Positions 44,311 to 55,060 of a stretch of 64,000 nucleotides of DNA are shown here, piece after piece. The stretch comes from Dipteris shenzhenensis. Its lineage: Eukaryota; Polypodiophyta; Polypodiopsida; Gleicheniales. The position numbers and the translations under genes are program-made. A model generated the notes under the pieces. The model did not search any database and was not told the DNA's origin. It saw only the letters and a program-made list of their open reading frames with translations. The stretch lies in the NCBI GenBank assembly GCA_047967505.1, contig CM106539.1. The stretch is one strand, 5' to 3'. The stretch's first letter is position 1; each line of letters begins with the position of its first letter.

Positions 44311-44800
44311 GAAGGACCATGAATGATTACGAGGGAGGAGAAGCAAGTGGAGGACTAGGTGTGAGGATGAGGGTAGACGAATATGCATGAGTAGGAGGAG
44401 GGGAAGCAACAGGAGCAGGCATGAGCATGAGAAGGCACGAGGAGCATGCATGAGTAGGAGAAAGGAGGAGCAGGCATGAGCATGAGGGAAGAGGAGAATC
44501 GATGAGCATGAGTGAGGGGGAGGAGCTATAAAAAGCAGTAGGGGGGAGGAGGAGGACGCATGTGGGAGGAGGGAGGAGGAGGTGTGTGGACAAAGGGAGG
44601 AGGAGGGGAGGATGGACGAGGGGGGAGGGGGGAGGAGGAGGAGGAGGAGGAGGAGGAATGAGACGTGTAGAAGAGGAGGAGGAGGGAGACAAGGAGGAGG
44701 ATGGGGGGAGGAGAAGGGAATTCAAATTCAAAATTCAAAATTCAAAATTTTTACTTTGGAGGATGGGGGGAGGAGGGAGAGAGAGGAAATTCAAAATTTT
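44310..44800. repeat. GGA/GAGCATGA purine-rich tract
   Basis: Starts as repeats of the type gaggagcaggcatgagcatga and becomes pure (GGA)n. A short aaattcaaaattca run follows at about 44722-44745. Frames here are artefacts. Confidence 0.85.
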
Positions 44801-44999
44801 GACTTTGGGAAAAGTGCCTCCTCCTTGGTGTAAGAGGTGTAAGAGGTTCCCCCTCCTATGTGTAAGAGGTGGGATCAACTAGGCTTAACCCACCTAGGTA
44901 GAGGGGGTTAGGACTCCCTTGGACCCCACAAGAGGCCTTTTATTAGGCCTAATCCATTTCTTAACCCATTCCTTATGAGGCCCTTTTGAGACCCCAATT

Positions 45000-45687
45000 C
45001 TCCCCTAATGGAAGGAAAAGAGAGGAAAAGATAGGATAATAGAGAAGGAAAGAGAGGAAAAGAGAGGGGAAAAGAGAGAAGAGGAGAAGAGAGGAAAAGA
45101 TAGAAGGATGGAGAGGAAAAGAGAGAAATAAAGAGAGGGGAAAAGAGAGGAAAAAAGAGAAGAGGAGAAGAGGAGAGAAAAAGAGAGGAGGAAAAGAAAG
45201 GAAAAGATAGAAGAAAAGAGAGGGGAAAAGAGAGGAAAAAAGAGAAGGAAAGAGAGAATGTATGGAAGGAAAAGAGAGGAGAAAGAGGAAGGAAAAGAGA
45301 GGCAGGAAAAGATTGGAGGAAAAGAGAGGAAAAGAGAAGAAAAGAGAGAAGGAAAAGAGAGAAAAAGAGAGGAAAAGAGAGAAGGAAAGTGAGGAAAAGA
45401 GAGGGGAAAAGAGAGAAGAGGAGAAGAGAGGAAAAGAGAGAAAAAAAGAAAGGAAAAGAGAGAAATTAAAGAGAGGGGAAAAGAGAGGAAAAAAGAGAAG
45501 AGGAGAAGAGGAGAAAAAAGAGGAAAAGAGAGGAAAAGAGAGAAGATGAGAAGAGAGGAGAATAGAGAAGAGAAGAGAGGGGAAGAGAGGAAATAAGAGA
45601 AGAGATAGGAGAAAAGAGAGGAAATAGGAGAGAGGAGAGAAGAGGAAGGAAAGGATAGGAAAAGAGAGAAGGAAAGAGAGGAAAAGA
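45000..45687. repeat. Long GGAAAAGAGA-type purine tract (target of a Gag-only element)
   Basis: About 690 bp of almost pure purine, based on ggaaaagagagaa. It continues for about 25 bp after the LTR element (47464-47490), showing that the element inserted into it. Confidence 0.95.
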
Positions 45688-46036
45688 TGTTGAGAGTTGT
45701 GGTGCCATGAGCACATAATTAGAGGCTAAGGTATGGTATAGGAAAGAATTAAAGTAGCCACCCTAGGATGTGGACTACATGATGTGGAGATGTGGATTGA
45801 GGATATCCACAAGGAGAGATGTGGATGAGAGGATCCCACATGGTTTGACTATTCTAAAGGCTCTCTCTATATAAGAAGCCTATCATGTATTGTTGATCAT
45901 ATATAGATTGAAATAGATTGAGTCTTTCCCATTTGGTTTCTCTCTCCTCATGTTTTTCATTATATGCTTTGAGCCTCCGTAGTCCTTACATCGATCTTAT
46001 GTACACTAGGCTTAGCATGATCCCACTTTCTTGTCA
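45688..46036 (+). repeat. 5' LTR of the Gag-only element
   Basis: 349 bp. It contains a likely TATA box, ctctatataagaagc (about 45864-45878), placing transcription start about 30 bp later. Confidence 0.95.
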
Positions 46037-46051
46037 TGGTATCAGAGCAGG
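46037..46051 (+). promoter_or_regulatory. Primer-binding site, initiator tRNA-Met type
   Basis: TGGTATCAGAGCAGG directly after the LTR; the first 12 bases match the primer sites of the other two complete elements. Confidence 0.93.
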
Positions 46052-46104
46052 TTTAGCTAAGTCTAGACTAGGTGAAAGTATAATCAACTGGTAAGACCTT
46101 TGCA

Positions 46105-46902
46105 ATGGCAATCCGCACCCCAACTGTTGAGAAGTTCACCGGGGAAGGATTTCACACATGGTCTACACAAATGAGATATCTCCTGATGCACCAAAAGCTT
46201 TGGAAGACTGTAAAAGAAGACATACCCACTGCACAAAATGATGCTTGGAAGGAAAAAGATGAAGCAGCACTATCACTCATTGGATTGCACTTGGATCCAA
46301 ACATAATTCATCATATAGACTCTAAGGATCATGCCAAGGATGCATGGGATGAGTTGAACACAGTGTTTGGTGCAAAAGCCAAAAACCAAGAAATCCATCT
46401 TAAGATTGAATTCTATGGTATGCACATGGGCTTCAATGAATCCATGGCACAATTTGTCAACAAAATCAAAAGCATTATGACTCAACTAGAGGGCATAAAT
46501 GCAAAAGTAGGAGAGAAAGATGCACTTGCAATTTTCCTTAAAAGCATGCCTGCAGAGTATAGTGCATTGACAACCACTTTGAAGAATTTGCCAGATCCAA
46601 GGTTTGAAGAATGTGTATCCTCTCTTCTCGAAAAAGAAAGAGAGTTGAAGGCATCGACATCAACACACAATAGCTATAATGAAGAACAAGCACTATTCAG
46701 TAAAACATCAACGAAGTGCTACCATTGCGGAAGGATGGGTCACTATCAAAGTAACTGTAGACTGAAGAACAAACCAAAGTGTCACCATTGCAAGAAGCTG
46801 GGACACAAGGAAGAAGATTGCAGATTGAAGAACCAGCAGGTCAACTACATAGCATCGTCATCAAGCCATGAGCCAAAAGGTGACATCAATGAAATGTATT
46901 GA
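46105..46902 (+). CDS. Intact Copia-type Gag with two CCHC zinc knuckles (265 aa)
   Basis: This Gag protein would form the virus-like particle that packages the element's RNA. The N-terminal part (about residues 8-190) is the usual copia Gag/UBN2 fold, with FTGEGFHTWSTQMRYLL, KDAWDELNTVFG, GFNESMAQFVNKIKSI and LKSMPAEYSAL. Two nucleic-acid-binding knuckles of the form CX2CX4HX4C follow at 205-218 (CYHCGRMGHYQSNC) and 226-239 (CHHCKKLGHKEEDC). Most plant copia Gags have one knuckle. The start is the first ATG after the primer site (68 bases downstream), and the frame has no stops or shifts. The protein ends where a protease domain would begin in a full copia polyprotein, with a natural stop instead. 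Confidence 0.95.
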   Translation: MAIRTPTVEKFTGEGFHTWSTQMRYLLMHQKLWKTVKEDIPTAQNDAWKEKDEAALSLIGLHLDPNIIHHIDSKDHAKDAWDELNTVFGAKAKNQEIHLKIEFYGMHMGFNESMAQFVNKIKSIMTQLEGINAKVGEKDALAIFLKSMPAEYSALTTTLKNLPDPRFEECVSSLLEKERELKASTSTHNSYNEEQALFSKTSTKCYHCGRMGHYQSNCRLKNKPKCHHCKKLGHKEEDCRLKNQQVNYIASSSSHEPKGDINEMY

Positions 46903-46974
46903 GAAACAAAAAAACCTTGCCAACCTTGCCTATGTTTTGTAATCAAGCCTGACCACCTGAGAGTAGCTATGAAA

Positions 46975-47114
46975 GCACCCAGGGGAGGTATTGACATGTA
47001 AAAGCCACACTTGACCACCTTAAGTAGCAATGCATGCACTAAGGGGAGGTGATGGAATGTAACTCACATCTGACCACCTTGCAGTAGCCAAAGGATCATG
47101 GCACCAAGGGGAGG
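46975..47114 (+). repeat. Three tandem copies of the polypurine-tract region
   Basis: The core aggggagg occurs at 46981, 47042 and 47107, spaced 61 and 65 bp. Each is preceded by a gca(c/t).a.. word and followed by a cctgaccacctt-like stretch except the last, which abuts the LTR and is the functional tract. Confidence 0.85.
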
Positions 47115-47463
47115 TGTTGAGAGTTATGGTGCCATGAGCACATAATTAGAGGGTAAGGTATGGTATAGGAAAGAATTAAAGTAGCCACCCTAGGATGTGG
47201 ACTACATGATGTGGAGATGTGGATTGAGGATATCCACAAGGAGAGATGTGGATGAGAGGATCCCACATGGTTTCACTATTCTAAAGGCTCTCTCTATATA
47301 AGAAGCCTATCATGTATTGTTGATCATATATAGATTGAAATAGATTGAGTCTTTCCCATTTGGTTTCTCTCTCGTCATGTTTTTCATTATATGCTTTGAG
47401 CCTCCGTAGTCCTTACATCGATCTTATGTACACTAGGCTTAGCATGATCCCACTTTCTTGTCA
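47115..47463 (+). repeat. 3' LTR of the Gag-only element
   Basis: 349 bp, TG...CA ends; preceded by the polypurine tract and followed by the target duplication AAAGA. Confidence 0.95.
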
Positions 47464-47489
47464 AAAGAGAGAAGAAAAGAGAGGGGAAA

Positions 47490-49280
47490 AGATCTTCAAG
47501 AATGTGGGGGCTTCTATTTGGGCACACTTGGTTGGTGACAAAGACAAAAGGGGAGAACTAAAGAGCGTGGTTCTACAACTCAAGACAGTGGTTCAAGAAC
47601 CCAAGTGTGTCATCCACAAATTGTTCTCCTAAAGGAACCATGGATCCTTTCCAAGGTAGAGGAGGCAAGGTCAAGGCAGATATTGCATCTTTTCGGACAC
47701 CCACGGGACACATGCATTTCCTAAGGGAGCGTTTACACGAGACAATAAGCTTAATGACCTCAAGTACCATGATTGGCACAAGATTTTACAAGTATTCTAC
47801 ATGTTAGCTTGAAAGAAGAGTATATATAACTAAGATTTTGATGCTTTCGTGTAATTAACTTATATGATTGTGTCACATTGTTATAACTCCTTTGTTGCTT
47901 GAATAGTTTATCCTCCCAATTATGGTGAAAGGGTGCTTATCAAAAGATGTTAGAACCGCTATCTACAAGATTAGTGGCATTGTCAGGTATGCTTACTATC
48001 ATATCACCTTCGTTATAAATTTTGACATACAATTTTAAATAATGGGTATAAAATATTGAATCTTACAAGTGAATGTGAAATAGGTGGATCTCACAAAAAG
48101 AGATCTCTGTATCAAGCATTGAGAGAGCTAAGGTGGACTCCATTAAAGCAATGTGCTTGCTTGAGAAACACTTTCCCTCAAGAATTATGATGACTCAAGT
48201 GCACTTGCTTGTACATGTAATTGATGAGGTCACCATTGTAGGAACCGTTTATAGTTGTTGGATGTTTTTCCTTGAACGGTTTATGAAAATCTTGAAGGGA
48301 TTTGTAAGGCAAAGAGCTAGACCCGAAGAAAGCATGGAAAAGGAATGGCTTGTGCAAGAGTCATTAGTATACATCACAGAGTTTCTTACATCCATGGATC
48401 CCGATATGCCAAATGCTTGGAACATCAAGGATGATGATCGTGTCATTGCAAAGGTTCCCCAAGGTAAAGGGGTTGAAAGAAAGGTGAGTGAAGAGCAAAG
48501 AGAGAAATTCAATAAGTTTTGTGTCCTCAATAGTCCCAAGATGCAAAGATGGGTGGAGAGATATGAAGAGGCCAAAGCAAAAAGAATAAATGAGAGGGAG
48601 AGATTTAGAGTCATCCATAGGCGGAGGGTGCCATATCCACCGGCCCTTGCTCTTCTCCCTAGACACATGTCCCGTGATTGGCTACAAGAAGCTCTTCGTG
48701 TAGCCGAACATGATGGAGAGGACATAACTAATCAAGAGTGGGAGCTCGCAGTCGGATGTATGCCACATGTAAGTTTTTAACCTTTATACTTAATTAGGGT
48801 ATTTATGATCACAATCGCTACAAAATGCATCCTCATTGTTTGAATCATGTTCTTTTGTAGTAAAAACAGTACAGTGCATTATGCTCACATGGGCGGCATT
48901 TTCATGTGGAACGCATCGATTCAAGGAGAGTCACATATGATTGTGGAGTCATGGATAACTTTGTACAAGATAGCCAAGCAAGTGCTTCTAATATCAATCT
49001 TCTCTCCTCACAGTTAGATTATTGTGGGACCATTCGTGACATCTATGAAGTTGATTTTAGAAGATTTAGTATTTTTATTCTTGATGTCAAATGGTTTAGA
49101 ACTATCTACAATGGTCCCAATGCTACAATCAGGAGAGACAAATGTGGTTTCTTTGCCATTGACTCCACCAGTGGACCGATGAAAGTGATAGCTTTGTTCT
49201 CCGATAGCACTGTGAACAGGTTCACATTAACGAATTAATTAAAAGCTAATATCTTCGTTTTCAAACAAATGTTGGTATAT

Positions 49281-49320
<40 letters not shown>

Positions 49321-49620
49321 TTATTTATACTTGAGCATAAATGAATATAATTACATGGACCTAATTTGTACTCTTCAACATAGGTGGTATTTTAACTGGA
49401 TCATTTGGATCCAAGATGGTGGTATGTGATCTAAGTTGCTCCTCGAAGCAAACATATTTTTGAAGGTAGGGATGTGGATATGGAGATGCCGGTAGAAGAT
49501 CCAAATAATGATGTTGATGGATCTAGGAAAGAGGATGAAGATGAACATTGTATTCAGAATTTTTGGATTTTTCTCTTGTTTTGGACTTTTTTCCCAAACT
49601 AATCACCTCAACTTGATATT
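47490..49620 (+). pseudogene. CACTA (En/Spm) TNP2-type transposase relic
   Basis: Pieces of the second half of a plant CACTA transposase run in order: IWAHLVGDKDKRGELKSV (about 47520); LNDLKYHDWHKILQ (about 47752, the conserved KxHDxHxLLQ block); FPSRIMMTQVHLLVHVIDEV, then RFMKILKGFVRQRARPEESM (48133-48480, the DUF4218-like part); RVTYDCGVMDN and DYCGTIRDIYEVDF (48906-49238, DUF4216-like part); and VAPRSKHIFEGRD (about 49440). Two GT-AG introns seem retained, at 47987-48083 and 48768-48860. The 215-codon exon between them is fully open. Stops and shifts elsewhere (47630, 49236, 49400) disable the gene. The CACTA terminal repeats were not found. Confidence 0.85.
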
Positions 49621-49639
49621 GACCTAGTAGACTCAAAAA

Positions 49640-50345
49640 AGGGTATTTTTGCAACACTATATATATCTATCTTTGCAAATTATGATCTTTAGAAGCAAAG
49701 GTGTAGGTATAGTGAGAGGGAAAGAGAATGTGACGGGAGACATGTGACACACCCCTTAATATGTGTCCACATAGGGCTTGATCCTTACATGCCCACCTAA
49801 TGCTTGAGCTTTCATTGCTAGCTAATTTTTAATTATTTTTTAAAAGTTATAATTAATTCTATAATTATTAATTTTTATTCTTTTTTATTAATTTCTTAAT
49901 TATTAATTAATTTTTATTACTAATCCTTTTGTATTACTAAATAATTTTTTATTAATTATTAACTTATTGATTTTTAGTACTTCTTATTAATTCTTTAATT
50001 ATTAATTACTTTTATCACTAACTAGTGTTTTGCTTAATTAATAATTAATTTCTTAATTTAAAATTAATTATTAATAGATCGAATTCAAGAGTTGTTCATA
50101 TCAACATAGAGGTGGTGTAAAGCTACACCATTTTGGAAAATGATGTATAAGATCATCAAGAGGGGACCACCACATAGGGACATATCTTCTCTTATGCTTC
50201 AGAATCTCTTTTTGAGTCATCAGACTCTATTACTGCATCTTTAGTCGGATCAAGTCTACCCAAACAATGTTTGATATGTGCGAGGCTGCTGTCAGGGAAT
50301 GTGATACTTTTTCCACATCATACCCATGCTTCTTTTTAAGATTTC
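49640..50345. other. AT-rich non-coding DNA with TTAATTATTAA words
   Basis: 49850-50075 is an array of taattattaatt-like words, over 85% A+T by eye. An (AT)n microsatellite lies just upstream at 49287-49315. No gene is present. Confidence 0.7.
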
Positions 50346-50349
50346 AAGT

Positions 50350-50715
50350 CCTTGATTTCTAACAATGGATGATGCTACTCACCTCCACTTCACCCAAGCC
50401 CTCTTTATTTGGAGCCCATTCCCATTTCTTTTCCAAACAACCCTCATAAATTTGTTTCATTTTATACCTCTTTGGGAGTTTTTTTGATGGTTTGGGTTCA
50501 TACCATAATGATGTGAATGTGCTATCCAAGCAACCTTTGCAACCCAAATGAGTCCCCCTTGGTCATCCAACTGTGATTCTAGATTTGCTGCACAAATGGC
50601 AATAAAAAGTCCCTCTTGGATTTCATCGGACGGTACAAACTCTGGCAATTGCTTATCTTTCTTCCTACCACAAAATTTATGAGGCAAAAGGCATTGCTCA
50701 GCTTCTTCCATATCT
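50350..50715 (-). pseudogene. Second relic of the 'GHTHE-D' family (C-terminal part)
   Basis: The minus strand contains LESQLDDQGGLIWVAKVAWIA and, after a shift, FTSLWYEPKPSKKLPKRYKM, KQIYEGC and EVEVSSIIHC. These match the relic at 16980-17230: LDDQGDPIWLAKVAKIA, FTSLCYEPKPLKSLPQKYAM and EVSSIIQC. Upstream it adds LLPHKFCGRKKDKQLPEFVP. It is truncated and frameshifted. Confidence 0.7.
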
Positions 50716-50879
50716 TCAGCTATAGTGGACTCTCTAGCAAATGCAATGTTGAAAGTGACACAAGCTCATGGGGTCAAGACTATGTATTTGCCCAAATGCA
50801 ACCACTTCATTTTTTCTATATAATACCACATCTAAACGCCTCTTCAAGAGTGAAATCCTGCATTGGAAACAAAGATCAT

Positions 50880-51275
50880 TTAATTTAGTAATGAAAAAAT
50901 ATATAATTTAATTTCTTCTAAAATATTTAAAGTGTTTAGGATCCAAACCCTAACCCTAAACTCTAAAGATATTTAGTTAATATATATTTATTTAAAAAGT
51001 ATTTAAATTAGGCTTTAAATATAATATTTATTACAGATAATTAATATATTTTAATATTTTAATATATTATGATATATTAAGATCCAAAATATATATTGTG
51101 ATTTTTAAAAAACTTTCATATAAATCAAGATTTAAATATATTTATTTAGTATTAAATATGGATATTTATTTTTAAATATCTTAAGATTTCAACATATTAG
51201 CATATATGAAGATTTAAAACATCCGGCATTTGGAACTCTAACACTCTGCAAGTGTACATGTTGACCTACAATCTC
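50880..51275. other. AT-rich non-coding stretch
   Basis: Dominated by atttaaatat words. No gene is seen. Confidence 0.6.
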
Positions 51276-51284
51276 ACACTTGGG

Positions 51285-51310
51285 GACACACACACACACA
51301 CACACACACA

Positions 51311-51347
<37 letters not shown>

Positions 51348-51599
51348 GGGGGGAGGAGAGACAAGGAGAGGGGATTATATACCCTATTATGTACTATTAC
51401 ATATATTATATATGTATATATATATATATATATAATTTCTTTATATATATATATATAAATAATAGATATATACATATTATATATATATTTAATATACATA
51501 CATATATATATACATATTTAAAAATTATATATGTGTGTGTGTGTGTGTGAGGGGAGTTAGTAAATGTGGCTTGACACACTCTGTGTGTGTGTGTGTGTA

Positions 51600-51635
<36 letters not shown>

Positions 51636-51645
51636 GGGGAGGGGA
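51285..51645. repeat. Compound microsatellites (CA)n(GA)n, (TA)n, (GT)n(GA)n
   Basis: (CA)14 then (GA)16 at about 51286-51345; (TA)n at 51412-51460; (GT)n at 51532-51550 and 51582-51608; (GA)n at 51609-51635. Confidence 0.95.
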
Positions 51646-51779
51646 GGGAGGGAGGGAGACTCAATGGAGCGTGTCTCTAACTCATCATATAGACAGGTCC
51701 TAGTACTTGTCTTTCTTTCCATGAATAATGCAAGGGTGTATTTCTAGCCTATGTATGTATCTTTGATGGACATAATGCT

Positions 51780-52040
51780 TCACACAAGCCTAACTTTAGT
51801 AAGATTAAGGCCTGTGCAAAGTATCAGAGACTTGTGTAAAGGATCAGACACTTGGAATATCATTGACATAGTTGGACATGCATATTTCCTTGTTCACTTA
51901 CTTGAACCATGGATGCATGAGTATTAAAACCATAAAACATGCTTCTTGTGTTTTGGATGGGCATGATACTCTGCATAGGTCTTAATGTAAGTCCTTGCAA
52001 AGTATCATATCCTTGGAACATCATTTGCATCATTGGACAC
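51780..52040. repeat. Diverged duplication of about 120-130 bp
   Basis: Phrases gtccttgcaaagtatca, tggaa.atcatt and ttggaca.acatatttcct recur at about 51815-51895 and 51990-52055. The stretch 52040-52460 is A/T homopolymer-rich and empty. Confidence 0.6.
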
Positions 52041-52459
52041 ACATATTTCCTTGTTTTCTTATTGAAACCCTAAACCCTAAATCCTAATTTAATGATATAA
52101 AATTAGGAAAAAAATCAAAATGTACAAGTATTTTTTTTAAACCCTATCTTTATTAAATTAAAAAACTCAAACTTGTGAAGAATTCTTTTAGTAGACCCCC
52201 ATTTTGAGCTATCAAATTGAAAAAAAAATCCAAATGTGAAATTATATTTTTTTGGAAAAGAATGCAAAAAAGTTTAAAATTTATTAACTTTTTTTGCAAA
52301 AACCTCATTTTTGCTAGTAATTTAGGAAAAAAATAAAAATATCTAGAAAACTATCATTTTGAGATATAAAATTGAAAATATCCTTCAAAAGTGAATTTAT
52401 GCTTTTTGGAAAGAAATTTATTAAAAAAACAAAGTAGAAACGTTTTCTTTAAAACCCTC

Positions 52460-52840
52460 ATTTTTTGCTATTAATTTGTTTTTTTTTCTCAAATTTAGAA
52501 ATATTTAGATGAAGGTGTGGCTTATTTCAAAGGAAGCCTTCTCTAAAACAACATTTTTTGCTATTAATTTATTTTTTTCCTCAAATTTAGAAATATTTAG
52601 ATGAAGGTGTGGCTTAAACCACACCTTTAAAGGAAGCCTTCTCTCAAACAACGTATGGCATATGCCATATGTGAATTAATCATTTTTCTCAATTTTGTAT
52701 ATTTTCTCTAAATAAGCTATATGTTCAAAAGAAAGAGAAGATGTGGCATACACCATATGTGAATTAATCATTTTGCTCAATTTTGTATTCTTTCTCTAAA
52801 TGAGCTACATGCTCAAAAAGAAGAGGAGATGTGGTGTACG
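52460..52840. repeat. Two adjacent tandem duplications (about 95 and 87 bp)
   Basis: Unit 1, with aaatttagaaatatttagat and gaaggtgtggctta, is at about 52475-52535 and 52560-52618. Unit 2, starting ggcatatgccatatgtgaat (or ggcatacaccatatgtgaat), is at about 52665 and 52752. Confidence 0.8.
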
Positions 52841-52949
52841 CCATATATTTTACATTACCTTCATTTTGATTTTGGCTTTTTTTCTAGAATCTCGATAGAA
52901 GTTGGAAGCCTTCCCACTAGCTCGTACTTGTGAAATGACTGACACTCTC

Positions 52950-53945
52950 TCTTTATATATTCCTAGCCCTTTCAAAAAAACTCTTCCCGCCCATCTTTCC
53001 CTCTCTTTAGGCAGGTAGCATTAGGAAATGAAATGAAAATCTTGCTTCTCCTTGAGCCACGTGTCATATTTAAAATTTAGTTCTAAATATCAATAAGAAG
53101 ATTCCAACATAACTGTCCCATGGCGCATGCAAATCTCTCGATCTCGTGCTTACCGTGGAGATCTTTCCTCACTCCATATTCTTCATTTTCTCAATCTCGT
53201 GGCTTGTATAGGTCTTTCCTCTACATTATTCATTTTTTGTTCTAGTTTTCATGGCTATGGTGTCGTCCTCTTCTTCTTCTTCTCTGCCTCTATCCAAAGC
53301 CTTGATGTTGGAGACTGCTCCTCCGCTCCTCATCTCCCTCGTAAAATGCTCCCCTCTTCTTCCCTTCCCCTCGCCTCGATCGTCGAAGAATGCCCCCCAT
53401 CCCCTTGTTGCCTTGTTTCCCTTCATCTTCTTCATTTTCTTCAACAAACAAGCTCGTTTCTTTTTCTGTAGCACATATATGCATTTCTGCCATAGCCAAC
53501 CTTCCCTCCTTAGCTATGGATACAGCTTCATGCACTCATCAGTTTTGGTGTCTTTCCACCATCTCTCTTGACCTTTTCTTTGCTACATTCCTTCCAGCAG
53601 CTTCCATTCTATCATTTGCCTTCACTATGGTGCCCTGCTGACCTCCTTCTTGCCTGCCACACTCTACTCCTTCCCTTTCCAGTAGTTCCTATGTGCATTG
53701 CCTGGACCCATGCAACTTGAAATGTGGGGATCGTCCCAGTTCTAGAGGATAGCAACAGCGCAAGAAACATGCAAGAAAAAGGAGGAGGAAGAGGAGGAGG
53801 AAGACAACGAGGAGGAGGAACAAGAGCTGGAAGATGAGCAAGAGGAAGCGAAGCTGGTTCCGGATGATAGATTGTGCCTTCCAGCATTCAAAATTTTAGC
53901 GCACAGCAATGGCATCTTCTCTGCGTTCAAGAGCCTATGGTAGTG
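52950..53945. other. Possible old gene region, not resolved
   Basis: A TATA-like ctttatatattcc at about 52960 and a G-box core ccacgtgtc at 53056 precede overlapping Ser/Leu-rich frames on the plus strand and Lys/Glu-rich frames on the minus strand (53226-53640). At 53757-53942 the plus strand has an acidic run followed by KLVPDDRLCLPAFKILAHSN and a stop. None matches a family I know. Confidence 0.25.
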
Positions 53946-54000
53946 TAGGTGCAATGATTTACTTCATAGGTGAGGTCTCTGGTTCAATTCCAAGATGGCC
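53932..54000 (+). repeat. Possible tRNA-derived SINE head
   Basis: ggttcaattcc (53982-53992) fits the Pol III B-box consensus. tggtagtgtaggtgc (about 53938-53952) is a weak A-box about 40 bases upstream. It does not fold into a good tRNA, since the acceptor stem and T-stem are poor. A degenerate SINE or chance are both possible. Confidence 0.25.
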
Positions 54001-54182
54001 CCCTTTCTCCCTACACCAGCATCTTCCCCTTTTTCTATGGTTTTACTTCAGATCATAGCCAGAATTCGATTATCAAAGCCAAGGTCAGCTTACAACTTGC
54101 AGTACCATACGAATCAAAATTGATCGAACAGCTATCTTATCTTTATAACGGACTTGTTTGTGTTTGCCTACTGCATTCCAGA

Positions 54183-54226
54183 GAAGAGCTCTTGGAGTAC
54201 CAAGCTACAATCGATAAGCTAGCAAC
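54183..54226 (+). repeat. 44-bp repeat, copy 1 (partner 55497-55540)
   Basis: gaagagctcttggagtacca, followed by agctacaatcgataagct, occurs here and at 55497-55540 with one or two mismatches. Both copies lie in Leu/Glu coding-like pieces (ELLEYQATIDKLA), suggesting a duplicated exon of a lost gene. Confidence 0.8.
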
Positions 54227-54269
54227 TGTCTACAATATGGTGGAGAACAGATTTACCTCTGTAATCTGA

Positions 54270-55020
54270 AATAGAAGAGTTAATGGCAGTGAGCCTTTTC
54301 CAAAGGCTGAAGCCCTGGAGAAATTCCTCACCACAAGGTTAGCTAATAAAGCCTTGCTTTGTAGTTTTATGTCTAAATTGTGCTTCCCATCTTGAGCATC
54401 ATCTGCCTTATGCTCTTAAGGATAAAATATGAAACAAGAAACCACATCACATAGTTGCACATAGAGCTTCGTTCAGAATCTAAGCCCCACCTACAAGGGA
54501 GAGCTAGATGTACTGCAATTTGCAGTATGTGACCTCGATATTTCTCCAGCTGGTGCTAACTGCAAGAGGGATGTCCAGATCCAACTAAAAGCCTAGGAAT
54601 CTTTGTTTAGAACCTCTAGGGACCCAGTGCAAGCTCAAACAACCACCAGGAGTATCTTCCTGTAAGCTTGTAAAGAATCATTTGCTCTTCTACCATTGAA
54701 CTTTCCCTCCTGAAGCCAAGCGGTGAAGATCTTTTACATCCTTTAAATAATTTCCAAAATATAGCTTTATCACACCGTGAATCAAACACAGAATATTCCA
54801 GTCTGGAAAAATGTTGTCTGCAACTAGCAGCATGGATGTATCACATGAGAGGATTCAGTCGTAGTGCAAGGGATTTTGCAAGAAATTTAGAAGTTTACAG
54901 GCTATTCAAAGAAGATTGCATGTGCGCCTCCTCCACTAGACCTCCACCTCCACCTCCCTCCTAAGAGCTTCATACATTACAAAGACTGTTTCTTTCTGTG
55001 TGTTTTGTGTGCATGTGTGT
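54270..55020. other. Non-coding stretch, nothing recognised
   Basis: No frame above 60 codons or clear motif. Confidence 0.5.
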
Positions 55021-55021
55021 G

Positions 55022-55025
<4 letters not shown>

Positions 55026-55059
<34 letters not shown>
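55026..55059. repeat. (GA)n microsatellite
   Basis: Sixteen to seventeen uninterrupted GA units. Confidence 0.95.

Positions 55060-55060
<1 letters not shown>

Larger units (their letters stand above)
45688..47463 (+). mobile_element. Complete Gag-only LTR retrotransposon (TR-GAG type, 1,776 bp)
   Basis: Two 349-bp LTRs (45688-46036 and 47115-47463) start TGTTGAGAGTT and end CTTTCTTGTCA. I count about four substitutions between them. The 5-bp target-site duplication AAAGA is at 45683-45687 and 47464-47468. The primer site TGGTATCAGAGCAGG starts at 46037 and the polypurine tract aaggggagg ends at 47114. The interior carries one intact gene, a Copia-type Gag, and nothing else. Non-autonomous elements of this design are known in plants as TR-GAG. 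Reverse transcription and integration must come from a related complete element elsewhere. The intact frame and close LTRs indicate recent activity. Confidence 0.97.

Noticed and set aside
44973-45716. 247-codon Ser/Phe/Leu frame on the minus strand
   Set aside because: Created by the long purine tract and broken by no selection; not a membrane protein gene despite its hydrophobic look.
51252-51747. Short frames with repeated His/Thr, Arg/Glu and Val/Cys runs
   Set aside because: Translations of (CA)n, (GA)n and (GT)n microsatellites.
53226-53640. Charged minus-strand frames that might form one gene
   Set aside because: Stops separate them and no family is recognisable; evidence is insufficient for a gene call, so it is reported only as an unresolved region.
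53932-54010. Candidate tRNA gene
   Set aside because: Only the B-box is convincing; the T-stem pairs poorly and no acceptor stem forms. Kept only as a weak SINE-like feature.
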